A stretch of 37,285 nucleotides of DNA from an uncultured Bacteroidia bacterium (GCA_902801885.1 CADCJX010000024.1:1-37285); one strand, 5' to 3'; counted from the first letter of the stretch, positions 24,184-34,154 are shown. The notes: generated by a model not told the origin, from the sequence alone. Translations and numbers: made by a program.

Positions 24184-25347
24184 ATGAGAGCATCAAGACT
24201 TTTGGCCTCAATAGCAGCAGGCCTGTTCACATTAGCTGCTTCAGCCCAGAATTTCAACGGGCTGGACATGAATCTCGGAAATCTTTCCAGACTCTCGAAT
24301 GCCCAGACACGTTCGATCTCTCCTGAGAATTTCACTGGTGAAAAGGGCAAGGGAGGCATGGCCGTACCTGACGCCGACAACATCACCAGGAACGTCAACA
24401 ATGCTTCCAAAGCCGCCCGAGACCTGGGAGAGACATGGAAGGTCAATCCTTACATCTACATTGCCCCGGGAGAGACCGTCACCATCGCTGAGATCGACGG
24501 TCCTGGAGCCATCCAGCACATCTGGATGACCCCTACCGGAGTGTGGCGTTACACCATCATCAGAATCTACTGGGATGACGAACCTACCCCTTCGGTTGAA
24601 TGCCCGATCGCCGACTTCTTCTGCATGGGATGGAATGAATATGCCCCCGTGGTCTCCCTGCCTGTCTGTGTCAATCCCGGAAGGGCTTTCAACTGCTACT
24701 GGTCCATGCCTTTCCGCAAGAAATGCAAGATCACGATGGAGAACGTCAATGACAGCGAGGAGATGCATCTGTACTACCAGATCGATTACACCCTCACCGA
24801 AGTGCCTTCCGACGCAGCCTACTTCCACGCACAGTTCCGCCGCACCCGCTGGAACGAAGGTTCTGACTTCACCGTCATCGACGGAATCAAGGGCCAGGGA
24901 CATTACGTCGGAGTCTACCTCGCCTGGGGAGTCCACAACACAGGATGGTGGGGTGAAGGTGAAATCAAATTCTTCATCGACGGAGACAAGAAGTATCCCA
25001 CTATCTGCGGAACCGGAACGGAAGACTATTTCTGCGGATCCTACAATTTCGACATCGGAGGCAAGTACGTTCCGTTCTGCACCCCTTATGCCGGTCTCTG
25101 TCAGGTAATCCGGCCCGACGGGACCTACAAGTCCCAGCAGAGATTCGGATTGTACCGCTGGCACATCATGGATCCCGTACGTTTCCAGAAGGATCTGAAG
25201 ATCACTATCCAGGATCTTGGCTGGAGAAAGGACGGGAGATACCTGGCCCAGAACTCTGACATTGCAGCAACTGTGTTCTGGTACCAGACAGAACCGCATG
25301 CAAAATTCCCGACCTTCCCCTCATGGAGAGAGCTTGAAACATATTAA
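24184..25347 (+). CDS. GH172 (DUF2961) family exported glycoside hydrolase
   Basis: This 387-aa protein has a signal peptide ending LAASAQ (about residue 21). It carries the DUF2961 hallmarks: GPGAIQHIWMTP, IRIYWDDEPTPSVECPIADFF, the aromatic-rich GWNEYAPVVSLPV, NCYWSMPFRKKC, VHNTGWWGEGEIKFFIDGD and CGTGTEDYFCGSYNFD. The last of these holds a Glu I believe to be catalytic in characterised members. The family, now GH172, includes difructose dianhydride I synthase/hydrolase (alpha-D-fructofuranosidase) and D-arabinofuranosidases, so a furanoside substrate is likely. The length matches the catalytic module alone (about 390 aa). It starts 18 nt after the esterase and ends 3 nt before the next gene, so the group is one operon. 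Confidence 0.88.
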   Translation: MRASRLLASIAAGLFTLAASAQNFNGLDMNLGNLSRLSNAQTRSISPENFTGEKGKGGMAVPDADNITRNVNNASKAARDLGETWKVNPYIYIAPGETVTIAEIDGPGAIQHIWMTPTGVWRYTIIRIYWDDEPTPSVECPIADFFCMGWNEYAPVVSLPVCVNPGRAFNCYWSMPFRKKCKITMENVNDSEEMHLYYQIDYTLTEVPSDAAYFHAQFRRTRWNEGSDFTVIDGIKGQGHYVGVYLAWGVHNTGWWGEGEIKFFIDGDKKYPTICGTGTEDYFCGSYNFDIGGKYVPFCTPYAGLCQVIRPDGTYKSQQRFGLYRWHIMDPVRFQKDLKITIQDLGWRKDGRYLAQNSDIAATVFWYQTEPHAKFPTFPSWRELETY

Positions 25348-25350
25348 GAG

Positions 25351-25773
25351 ATGGCAAAGGTCTATGTAGCGTCAAGCTGGAGAAACGCCTACCAGCCGGA
25401 AGTGGTCAGACGACTCCTTGATGCCGGCCATGAGGTCTATGATTTCAGGAACCCGAAGGAGAATCCCGGAGGTTTCCACTGGTCTGACGTCCGCGAAGAC
25501 TGGCAGGATTGGAGCGTTGATGAATATATTCACAATCTCACCCATCCTGTCGCCGAAAAAGGCTTCAAGGCCGACCTGGACGCCATGCTATGGGCCGACA
25601 CCTGTGTGCTTGTCCTGCCATGCGGCAGGTCGGCCCACACCGAAGCCGGCTGGTTCGCCGGCCGCGGACTCAAAACGATAGTGTATATTCCTGAAAAACA
25701 GGAGCCCGAACTGATGTACAAGATTTTCGACAAGGTGGTCGGTTCGATCGAAGGAATCCTCGAAGCCATTTGA
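25351..25773 (+). CDS. nucleoside 2-deoxyribosyltransferase-like protein
   Basis: This 140-aa cytoplasmic protein opens with AKVYVASSWRNAYQPEVV and has DLDAMLWADTCVLVLPCGRSAHTEAG (about residues 73-98). The pattern, a start like VYVASSWRN and a closing GRSxHxEAG, is that of the nucleoside 2-deoxyribosyltransferase superfamily. The Glu in HTEAG corresponds to the catalytic Glu, and Asp in the middle would bind the sugar. The family includes base-exchange enzymes and nucleotide N-glycosidases such as RCL/DNPH1. Its actual substrate is not evident. It lies 3 nt after the GH172 gene and 16 nt before the next gene, so it shares their transcript; its link to the nucleoside hydrolase on the other strand is suggestive only. 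Confidence 0.75.
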   Translation: MAKVYVASSWRNAYQPEVVRRLLDAGHEVYDFRNPKENPGGFHWSDVREDWQDWSVDEYIHNLTHPVAEKGFKADLDAMLWADTCVLVLPCGRSAHTEAGWFAGRGLKTIVYIPEKQEPELMYKIFDKVVGSIEGILEAI

Positions 25774-25789
25774 GATAAAAACACGGATC

Positions 25790-26230
25790 ATGCGCGTCAG
25801 AAATGACAGATTGAGAAGCATGATGCTGATGCTGTTCATCGGCATCCTGCTTTTCAATTATGTGAATGCCACTATGTTCTGGCACAGCCACGTAGTGGAC
25901 GGACGCGTCATCACCCACTCCCACATCTTCTGGAAGAACCACATCACCGGCAGTTCGGACGGCGGCCACACCCAGGGCAGGAGGGCCTGGTCGTCCTACA
26001 AGGCCGCCCTGCTTGCCAGAGAAAAGTGCTCCGACCAGATGCTGGCGGACGCCAGGACAATCCTGGAAAGCCGCAAGGCTGCATATTCACAAGGAGACTC
26101 CTCCCTCCTGGACTACCTCCTGGCGGTAAGGGTCTACAACGACACAGCCGAAGCCTGCATCGGGGCCAAATCGGCCGTAATCACTGCCGCTGCGAGACTT
26201 CTTGCGGCAGTTGGTTGCGAGAGCCTTTAA
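25790..26230 (+). CDS. small chimeric protein: His-rich N-terminus joined to a TolC-like tail
   Basis: This 146-aa protein has an N-terminal membrane-spanning or signal segment (LRSMMLMLFIGILLFNYV). A His-rich stretch FWHSHVVDGRVITHSHIFWK and GGHTQG (to about residue 60) follows, of the type seen in small Bacteroidota metal-associated proteins. From about residue 65 the sequence changes: LADARTILESRKAAYSQGDS and LLDYLLAVRVYNDTAEACIG closely follow the C-terminal coiled-coil pattern of TolC/CusC outer-membrane efflux proteins (ExRxxAYxxGxxSLLDxLxAxRxYN), ending LLAAVG. A full TolC protein is about 420-480 aa, so only the final helices remain. It may have arisen by deletion, or be an independent protein that resembles TolC. 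Function is unknown. It is the last gene before the enolase promoter. Confidence 0.6.
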   Translation: MRVRNDRLRSMMLMLFIGILLFNYVNATMFWHSHVVDGRVITHSHIFWKNHITGSSDGGHTQGRRAWSSYKAALLAREKCSDQMLADARTILESRKAAYSQGDSSLLDYLLAVRVYNDTAEACIGAKSAVITAAARLLAAVGCESL

Positions 26231-26264
26231 TTTGAGGGGAATTAAGGAATAATTCTTATCTTTG
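26231..26264 (+). promoter_or_regulatory. enolase promoter
   Basis: TTTG at 26231-26234 and TATCTTTG at 26257-26264 are separated by 22 nt and match the Bacteroidota -33/-7 consensus. The start codon of eno is 39 nt downstream. Confidence 0.65.
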
Positions 26265-26300
26265 TGGGATAGTTGAAAACTACTTAATTATTTTTTATAA

Positions 26301-27611
<1,311 letters not shown>

Positions 27612-27626
27612 GGTCTTTGTGAATAT

Positions 27627-27661
27627 AAAAATAGCCGACCCTTCAAGGGCCGGCTATTTTT
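27627..27661. terminator. bidirectional intrinsic terminator between eno and aspA
   Basis: AAAAATAGCCGACCC (27627-27641) pairs with GGGCCGGCTATTTTT (27647-27661) at 14 of 15 positions with a 5-nt loop. T-runs on the plus side and A-runs on the minus side allow termination of eno (stop at 27611) and of the convergent aspA (stop at 27676). Confidence 0.9.
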
Positions 27662-27675
27662 GTTTTGGATCCTGA

Positions 27676-29067
27676 TTACCCGATCATATTCTCGGGATCG
27701 AGAGTCTTGTCAAGGTCTTCCTTGGTCATGATTCCTTGTTCGAGGACGATGTCGTAGACAGATCGGTTGGTCTCGAGAGCTTCTTTGGCTATCTTGGTAC
27801 TGGCCTTGTAACCTATGATAGGATTGAGGGCGGTGACGATGCCGATGCTGTTCTTGACCATGTCATAGCAGCGTTCCTTGTTGACGGTGATGCCTTCGAT
27901 GCACTCGGTACGGAGGGTATCCATAGCATTCGTCAGCCAGGTGATGCTCTCCATGATGGATTCAGCGATGACCGGTTCCATAACGTTGAGCTGGAGCTGT
28001 CCGGCTTCCGCAGCGAAGGACACGGTGGTGTCATTGCCAATGACCTTGAAGCAAACCTGGTTGGTAACCTCGGGAATGACAGGGTTGACCTTACCTGGCA
28101 TGATGGATGATCCGGGAGCCTTGGGAGGAAGGTTGATCTCCTTGAGACCGCAACGGGGACCGGAAGCCATGAGCCTGAGGTCGTTGCAAATCTTGGAAAG
28201 TTTCACGGCAAGCCTCTTCAGAGCTCCTGAATAGCTCACATAAGCACCAGTGTCAGGAGTTGCCTCGACAAGGTCGGGGGCAGCAATGAACCTCTCTCCT
28301 GTAAGTTCGGTAAGCTTCCTTGCACAAAGCTCGGCAAAGCCAGGCTTTGCATTGAGGCCGGTTCCGATAGCGGTTCCACCCATATTGATCTCATAGAGCA
28401 GGTTGACGTTCCTTTCAAGATTGAGGACTTCCTCTCCAAGGTTGGTTGCATAGGCATGGAATTCCTGGCCTGAAGTCATGGGGACTGCATCCTGAAGCTG
28501 TGTACGTCCCATCTTTATCACGTCCTTGAATTCGACACCCTTCTGCCTGAAGGCTTCGATAAGATCTTTCAGGCTCTTCTCAAGTTTCCTGTTCATGCGG
28601 ATGAACGCGTAGCGGAAAGCTGAAGGATAGGCGTCATTGGTCGACTGGGCGCAGTTGACATGATCATTGGGAGAGCAGAACTTGTACTCACCTTTCTCAT
28701 GGCCCATGATCTCGAGGGCGCGGTTGGCGATGACCTCGTTGGCGTTCATGTTGACCGAAGTGCCGGCGCCTCCCTGCATCATGTCCACAGGGAACTGGTC
28801 GTGGAACTTGCCGTCGATGATCTCACGGCATGCTGCAACTATGGCATCTGCAATCTCCGGATCAAGAGCGCCGAGTTCCTTGTTGGTCTCGGCTGCGGCC
28901 AGCTTGATGCACGCCATGGCGATGACATAGTCAGGATAGTCGCACATCCTTGTGTTGGAGATCTTGTAGTTGTTCAATGCCCTCTGCGTCTGAACGCCGT
29001 AGTAGGCATCGGCAGGAACCTGAAGTTCACCAAGCAGGTCCGACTCAATTCTGAAATTCTCTTTCAT
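27676..29067 (-). CDS. aspA: aspartate ammonia-lyase (aspartase)
   Basis: This 463-aa enzyme of the fumarase/aspartase superfamily splits aspartate to fumarate and ammonia. Diagnostic features are the start RIESDLLGELQVPADAYYG, GGAGTSVNMNANEVIANRAL, CAQSTNDAYPSAF, the superfamily signature GSSIMPGKVNP (about residue 320, catalytic Ser loop) and GYKASTKIAKEALETN. GTSVNMNANE and the length favour aspartase over class II fumarase (which has GTQxNMNxNE). In anaerobic Bacteroidota the product fumarate can serve as an electron acceptor. It lies 64 nt downstream of secDF with a hairpin between, so transcription may be by read-through or from a promoter within the secDF end. Confidence 0.92.
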   Translation of the reverse strand: MKENFRIESDLLGELQVPADAYYGVQTQRALNNYKISNTRMCDYPDYVIAMACIKLAAAETNKELGALDPEIADAIVAACREIIDGKFHDQFPVDMMQGGAGTSVNMNANEVIANRALEIMGHEKGEYKFCSPNDHVNCAQSTNDAYPSAFRYAFIRMNRKLEKSLKDLIEAFRQKGVEFKDVIKMGRTQLQDAVPMTSGQEFHAYATNLGEEVLNLERNVNLLYEINMGGTAIGTGLNAKPGFAELCARKLTELTGERFIAAPDLVEATPDTGAYVSYSGALKRLAVKLSKICNDLRLMASGPRCGLKEINLPPKAPGSSIMPGKVNPVIPEVTNQVCFKVIGNDTTVSFAAEAGQLQLNVMEPVIAESIMESITWLTNAMDTLRTECIEGITVNKERCYDMVKNSIGIVTALNPIIGYKASTKIAKEALETNRSVYDIVLEQGIMTKEDLDKTLDPENMIG

Positions 29068-29082
29068 GTTGTTGGTTATTAC

Positions 29083-29112
29083 AAAGCGCCGACTTTTGTG
29101 GGCCGGCGCTTT
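29083..29112 (-). terminator. hairpin between secDF and aspA
   Basis: AAAGCGCCGAC (29083-29093) pairs with GCCGGCGCTTT (29102-29112) at 10 of 11 positions plus one G-T. It lies just after the secDF stop on the minus strand and only 15 nt before the aspA start. No long U-tract follows on the minus strand (TTTGTAATAACC), so it may be an imperfect terminator, an attenuator or an mRNA-stabilising hairpin. Confidence 0.6.
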
Positions 29113-29131
29113 CAGTTATTAATAATGGTTT

Positions 29132-32100
29132 TTACTTCTTTGAGCTCTTCTTGGCAGGAGCTTCAGCAAGCTTCTTCTGACGGGAAACAGTGGCATCGTA
29201 CATCACCGGAGTTCCGATGAAGATGGATGCATAAGTACCGATGCAGATACCAAGGATGAGAGCAACTGCAAGACCCCTGATGGACTCACCTCCCCAGATC
29301 GCAATAGCGAGCATGGTAACGAGGGTGGAGACAGAGGTGTTGACCGTACGAGTGAGGGTTGCGTTCAAAGCCAGGTTAGTGTTGGTCTTGAGGTCGGTGT
29401 TCGGGTGCAGGGTCCTGTACTCACGGATACGGTCGAAGATAACCACGTTGTCGTTGATAGCGTAACCGATGATGGTAAGGATAGCCGCGATGAACGTCTG
29501 GTCAACGTCGAGGTTGAACGGCAGGATGCCGGAGAACAACGAGAAGAAACCGATGACGATGATTGCAGTGTGGGCCAGTGAGACGACACCACCGAGACCC
29601 CAAGTCCATCCCTTGAACCTGAAGGCTATGTAGGCGAAGATCACGAAGAGAGCAAGGATGACAGCAATGATAGCGTCACGCTTGATGTCATTTGCGATGG
29701 TAGGACCTACCTTGTCTGAGGAGATGATACCGTTGGCATTGTCGAGAGTCGACTTGAACTCGTCTATGGTGAGCTTTTCTGCGAAGAAAGGACTCAGGGC
29801 ATTGTAGAGCTTGCCTTCGACTTCGGCGTCAACATCGCTAGATTCCTCGTCGTTCTTGTACTGGGTAGTGATCTTCATCTGGCTCTCACCACCGAACTGC
29901 TTGACCTCGACGGCACCGTCGAATTCGGCGATGGCAGCCTGACGGATCTCTTCAGCAGTGACAGGCTTGTCGAAACGGACGACATAGGTACGGCCACCAG
30001 TGAAGTCGACACCATAGGTGAAGCCCTTGGTGAAGATGGAAACGAGGGAGATGAGGATCAGGGCTCCGGAAACAATGTAAGACCACTTGCGTGCTCCGAT
30101 GAAATCGAAGTGGGTGTTCTTCATGAAGTTCCTGGTAAGGCTGTTCTCGAAAGTGATGTTCTTTCCCTTCTTGATGCGGTCGTCGAAGATCAGACGGGTG
30201 ATGAAGATGGAAGTAAGAACAGAGGTGATGATACCGATGATCAACGTGGTGGCGAAGCCCTGGACAGGACCGGAACCGAAGATGAAGAGAACGATACCGG
30301 TAAGGAGGGTGGTGACCTGACCGTCGATGATGGCGGAATAAGCGTTCTTGTAACCGTCTGACACAGCCTTGCTCAGGCCCTTGCCGGCGGCAAGTTCCTC
30401 CTTGATACGTTCATAGATGATCACGTTCGCATCCACGGCCATACCCATGGTCAAGACGAGACCGGCTATACCCGGCAGAGTCAGGACCGCTCCGAATGAA
30501 ACGAGGACTCCGAAGAGGAGAAGCACGTTGCAGAGGAGGGCGATGTCAGCTGCTACACCAGCACCCTGATAGAAGAATATCATGTAGATGAGGACGAGCA
30601 GGAAGGCGATCAGGAAGGATATCATACCAGCCCTGATCGACTTGGCACCGAGGGAAGGTCCGACAACCTGCTCCTGGATGATGGTTGCAGGAGCGGGAAG
30701 CTTACCGGACTTAAGGACGTTCACAAGGTCGGTTGCCTCTTCAGGGGTGAAGTGACCGGTGATGGAGGACTGACCGCCAGTGATGGCGCTGTTGACATTA
30801 GGATAGGAATAGACCATACCGTCGAGGACGATGGCGATCTGCCTTCCTACGTTGTCGCCTGTCATTCGGGCCCAAATGTTGGCGCCCTCAGCATTCATGC
30901 TCATGGAGACTGAAGGTTCTCCGTTGGTGCCGTGGTCATAGACAACGCGGGCGTCGGTTACGACACCACCGTCGAGTTTGGCCTTGCCATCCCTGGAAGT
31001 GGACTTGATAGCCACGAGCTCGAAGACGTTATCAGCCTCGAACATCTCGGAAGGCTTGACGGACCACATCGGGCGGAACTCGGCAGGGAAGATCTCAGCT
31101 ACCTGAGGCATGGAGAGATACCTGTTGACCTTGGCAGTGTCGACTGCGGTAGCGAAACCGATGCAGGCATTGCCGGTGTACTGTGAAGGAGTCAGGACAG
31201 CAAAGAGAGGGTTCTGCTTCTTGTAAGCCTCGAGATCAGCTTCGGAAACCTGGTTCTGGGCAATCTCTGAAGCGAGGAGAGAGTCAGCGCTTTCGACTGC
31301 AGGGGCCTCGCTGGCTTCTCCGGCCACAGGCTCATCAGCAAGGATCTCTGCGAGTCTGGCGTTAGCCTCGGCAAGATAACCGGAAATCTCCTGGTTGGTG
31401 AAGGTCTCCCAGAATTCGAGGGATGCGGTACCCTGGAGGAGCTTCCTCACACGCTCAGGCTCCTTGACACCAGGGAGTTCGACGAGGATACGTCCGCTGT
31501 TTCCAAGTTTCTGGATCGAAGGCTGGGTGACACCGAAACGGTCGATACGGTTCCTGAGGACGTTGAATGAGTTTGCAACTGCACTCTCGGACTCAGCACG
31601 GATAACGTTGAGGACCTCTGCGTCGGTAGATTCAGGCTTGATCTTGTCCTTCATCTCGTAGGTACCGAAGATCTGGGCAAGCCTCTGTCCGCCACCGACT
31701 TCCTTCCATGCGTTACCGAAAAGGGTTATGAAATCATCCCTGGAGTTGACGCTGCGCTCCTTTGCAAGAGCAAGAGCCCTTGTGAATTCAGGAGTCGCGT
31801 TGTCACCGGAAAGGGCCTTGACAAGATCCTGGAGCTGAACCTGAAGCATGACGTTCATACCGCCCTTGAGGTCCAGACCGAGGTTGATTTCCTTGGCCTT
31901 GCAATCCTTGTAGGTGTTCCAGAGATAAACCTTCTGGGATGAAATTGAATCAATGTAGACCCTGTTCTGGTCTTTCCTGATAGAGTCCAGATAATAAGCC
32001 TGGTCCTCTGAGGCGATCTTGGAGAAAGATGAGGAGTTCATTGCGGCAACCGCAGCTTTCTCCGCAAACTTGTCTGCCTTCTTTTCCTGGATGGCCGTCA

Positions 32101-32179
32101 CCGCCGTGAAGGAAAGCTGCCACAGTGAAGCGATAGCTAGCAGGATGGCGACAAGCCTTATCCAACCTTTACTTTGCAT
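29132..32179 (-). CDS. secDF: protein translocase SecDF fusion
   Basis: This 1015-aa inner-membrane protein fuses SecD and SecF, the proton-driven accessory of the SecYEG translocon. The first membrane helix (WIRLVAILLAIASLWQLSFT) is followed by GLDLKGGMNVMLQVQL (about residue 103), the SecD signature. A large periplasmic region follows, with RNRIDRFGVTQPSIQ and the SecD region GQSSITGHFTPEEATDLVNV. Membrane helices with LTMGMAVDANVIIYERIKEE close SecD. SecF starts near residue 650 with FTKGFTYGVDFTGGRTYVV and ends with the helix set containing YAINDNVVIFDRIREYR. The C-terminus is Lys-rich. The length is normal for the Bacteroidota fusion. A minus-strand TAAATTTG at 32242-32235 is a plausible -7 box. 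Divergent from the PD40 gene. Confidence 0.97.
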   Translation of the reverse strand: MQSKGWIRLVAILLAIASLWQLSFTAVTAIQEKKADKFAEKAAVAAMNSSSFSKIASEDQAYYLDSIRKDQNRVYIDSISSQKVYLWNTYKDCKAKEINLGLDLKGGMNVMLQVQLQDLVKALSGDNATPEFTRALALAKERSVNSRDDFITLFGNAWKEVGGGQRLAQIFGTYEMKDKIKPESTDAEVLNVIRAESESAVANSFNVLRNRIDRFGVTQPSIQKLGNSGRILVELPGVKEPERVRKLLQGTASLEFWETFTNQEISGYLAEANARLAEILADEPVAGEASEAPAVESADSLLASEIAQNQVSEADLEAYKKQNPLFAVLTPSQYTGNACIGFATAVDTAKVNRYLSMPQVAEIFPAEFRPMWSVKPSEMFEADNVFELVAIKSTSRDGKAKLDGGVVTDARVVYDHGTNGEPSVSMSMNAEGANIWARMTGDNVGRQIAIVLDGMVYSYPNVNSAITGGQSSITGHFTPEEATDLVNVLKSGKLPAPATIIQEQVVGPSLGAKSIRAGMISFLIAFLLVLIYMIFFYQGAGVAADIALLCNVLLLFGVLVSFGAVLTLPGIAGLVLTMGMAVDANVIIYERIKEELAAGKGLSKAVSDGYKNAYSAIIDGQVTTLLTGIVLFIFGSGPVQGFATTLIIGIITSVLTSIFITRLIFDDRIKKGKNITFENSLTRNFMKNTHFDFIGARKWSYIVSGALILISLVSIFTKGFTYGVDFTGGRTYVVRFDKPVTAEEIRQAAIAEFDGAVEVKQFGGESQMKITTQYKNDEESSDVDAEVEGKLYNALSPFFAEKLTIDEFKSTLDNANGIISSDKVGPTIANDIKRDAIIAVILALFVIFAYIAFRFKGWTWGLGGVVSLAHTAIIVIGFFSLFSGILPFNLDVDQTFIAAILTIIGYAINDNVVIFDRIREYRTLHPNTDLKTNTNLALNATLTRTVNTSVSTLVTMLAIAIWGGESIRGLAVALILGICIGTYASIFIGTPVMYDATVSRQKKLAEAPAKKSSKK

Positions 32180-32234
32180 AACTTTTTACTTTATATTTTT
32201 ATTGTTTTAACTTTTGCGCATAAAAATAAGGGTA

Positions 32235-32242
32235 CAAATTTA
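32235..32242 (-). promoter_or_regulatory. promoter -7 element for secDF
   Basis: The minus strand reads TAAATTTG (TAnnTTTG) 56 nt upstream of the ATG. A -33 TTG is not evident. Confidence 0.45.
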
Positions 32243-32283
32243 GCATTTTTTTCTAAGAAAGAAATTATCTGCCAAGTATTTCT

Positions 32284-32291
32284 TATTTTTG
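32284..32291 (+). promoter_or_regulatory. promoter -7 element for the PD40/SPOR-like gene
   Basis: TATTTTTG matches TAnnTTTG, 28 nt upstream of the ATG at 32319. No matching -33 element is seen. Confidence 0.45.
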
Positions 32292-32318
32292 CAGACGCTT
32301 TGACCCCGTTTTTCCGGA

Positions 32319-34154
32319 ATGAAAAAGAAAGCTTTCTATATCCTCAGCATACTCTTCGCGGCATCATTCAGCATTTTGGATGCCAGCGCACAAACATCTA
32401 CGGACAGACTTCTTGCAAGGGCTGATTCCGCAAGGTTGCAATACGATTATCCTTCTGCAGCAAGGCTTTGCCAGGAAGCCGTAGATCAGGATTCAACAGC
32501 CAGGGCAAAGGCTGAAGACTTGCTTATCATGAGCCAGAACGGACTGCGGATGATGGACTTCTGCAGCCAGCCTACGGTGGTTGCAAAACAGACTTTCCCC
32601 CTGAAAGACTTTTTCCTGTTCTATCCCCTGAAGAACAACAGCTGGAGGAAGACTCCCAACCAGCTAGATTCCCTCGGTAAGGATGACCTAGCCGGTGCTG
32701 TCTACATCCCGGAAGGTGCCAAGGACATCTACTACTCAGCTGAGGATGAAGATGGGATCCGAAACATCTACAGGACATACCTCGCAGACTCGCTCTGGTC
32801 TGCACCCATGCTCATCAACGAGCAGATGACCAGCTCTTCCGACGAAATCTACCCGATGCTGTCTCCGGACGGAAAGTCCCTCTATTTCGCATCCAAGGGC
32901 CTTTATGGGATGGGTGGTTACGACCTTTACGTCTCCACCTGGAACCCTGAGACGAAGGACTGGGACGTACCCGTCAACATGGGATTCCCATATTCATCAC
33001 CCTACGATGACTTCCTGTTCATCAATTCCGAGGATGGACGCTACTCGATCTTCGCTTCCAACCGCGGATGTTCCAAGGACAGCGTCTGCATCTATGTCCT
33101 TGAATATGACGGGATGCCAGTACGCAAGGCGTTTTCAGACGTCGCTGAGCTCAGGCAACTGGCTGCGCTGGTCCCTGCAAACGACCCCACGAGGATAGAC
33201 AATGGTTCCGCTGTCGAAGACCAGGACCCGAAGAGCGAAGAAACACGTCTCTACATCGACAAGATCAAGGAAGTCCGCTCCCTCCGGGATTCAGTCTCAA
33301 GGTTCACCAGCAGTCTTGACAATCTCAGGAATGAATATTCATCAGCCTCGGACGAAAGGAAAGCCGAACTCTCGGCAACCATACAGGAGAAGGAACTCCT
33401 CCTTCCCGAACTGAACAAAACCCTGCAGGCCTCTGTCAAGGAACTTCAGGCCATAGAGATGGATTTCCTTTCCAAGGGAATAGTCATCGACGCATCGAAA
33501 CTCCAGGCCAAGGCTGACAAGGAAGTGGTCGGAGCAGCTTCCGGCTACACTTTCTCCCGCAACAGTTACGGCCCGGCACCTAAGCTTGCAATCAGGAAGC
33601 CTGTACGTAAGTTCGACTATTCATTCATGATCCTGCCTGAAGGAAGGTTCGCCGAGAACAACAGCCTTCCCGAAGGTCTGGTCTACCAGATCCGTATCTT
33701 CACCCAGTCCAGGAAGGCGACCATCCAGGACATCAAGGGTTTGAGCCCAGTCTTCGAAAGACAGTCCGGCAACAAGTTCATCTATTCAGTGGGAGTGTTC
33801 AGGTCCTACAAGGATGTCCTCGCCAACCTCAACAAGGTCAAGAAGCTTGGTTTCAGGACAGCCGAGATCACCGCTTGGAACGACGGCCAGGGCGTCAGCG
33901 TCGCCAATGCCAGGAAACTTGAGGAACTGAGGCTCTACACCGTCGTGATCTATCCCGAGAACGGTCAGTCTCTTGGAGAGGCCGTCATGACAACTATCCA
34001 TGAGCACTCTGACAAGGATCTGGTCAAGAGTGTCGAGAACGGTTCGGTGGTCTTCAAGGCAGGTCCTTTTGAAAACAAGGAAGAAGCCGAGGTACTCCTG
34101 AATGCTCTCAAGGCCCTCGGCTCGGTAAGTGTTTCCCTGGCAGAATCCGATTAA
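32319..34154 (+). CDS. exported PD40 beta-propeller protein with coiled coil and SPOR-like repeats
   Basis: This 611-aa protein has a signal peptide (MKKKAFYILSILFAASFS, ending near DASA). Residues about 27-75 look like a TPR-type helical pair (LARADSARLQYDYPSAARLCQEA). Residues about 120-275 hold PD40/TolB-type propeller blades, best seen in EIYPMLSPDGKSLYFASKG and SIFASNRGCSKDSVCIYVL. A charged coiled coil spans about 305-375. The last 170 residues contain two SPOR-like units (YQIRIFTQ... KFIYSVGVFRSYKDVLANL and YTVVIYP... SVVFKAGPFENKEEAEVLL), which suggests binding to peptidoglycan. The plan recalls Bacteroidota PorE/OmpA-type envelope proteins but lacks an OmpA domain. The exact role is unknown. 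Its TAA stop overlaps the stop of the convergent metallophosphoesterase. Confidence 0.75.
   Translation: MKKKAFYILSILFAASFSILDASAQTSTDRLLARADSARLQYDYPSAARLCQEAVDQDSTARAKAEDLLIMSQNGLRMMDFCSQPTVVAKQTFPLKDFFLFYPLKNNSWRKTPNQLDSLGKDDLAGAVYIPEGAKDIYYSAEDEDGIRNIYRTYLADSLWSAPMLINEQMTSSSDEIYPMLSPDGKSLYFASKGLYGMGGYDLYVSTWNPETKDWDVPVNMGFPYSSPYDDFLFINSEDGRYSIFASNRGCSKDSVCIYVLEYDGMPVRKAFSDVAELRQLAALVPANDPTRIDNGSAVEDQDPKSEETRLYIDKIKEVRSLRDSVSRFTSSLDNLRNEYSSASDERKAELSATIQEKELLLPELNKTLQASVKELQAIEMDFLSKGIVIDASKLQAKADKEVVGAASGYTFSRNSYGPAPKLAIRKPVRKFDYSFMILPEGRFAENNSLPEGLVYQIRIFTQSRKATIQDIKGLSPVFERQSGNKFIYSVGVFRSYKDVLANLNKVKKLGFRTAEITAWNDGQGVSVANARKLEELRLYTVVIYPENGQSLGEAVMTTIHEHSDKDLVKSVENGSVVFKAGPFENKEEAEVLLNALKALGSVSVSLAESD

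Noticed and set aside
24241-25299. Long antisense open frame (352 codons) opposite the GH172 gene
   Set aside because: The GH172 frame has clear family motifs and a signal peptide; the antisense product resembles nothing and is a codon-bias shadow.
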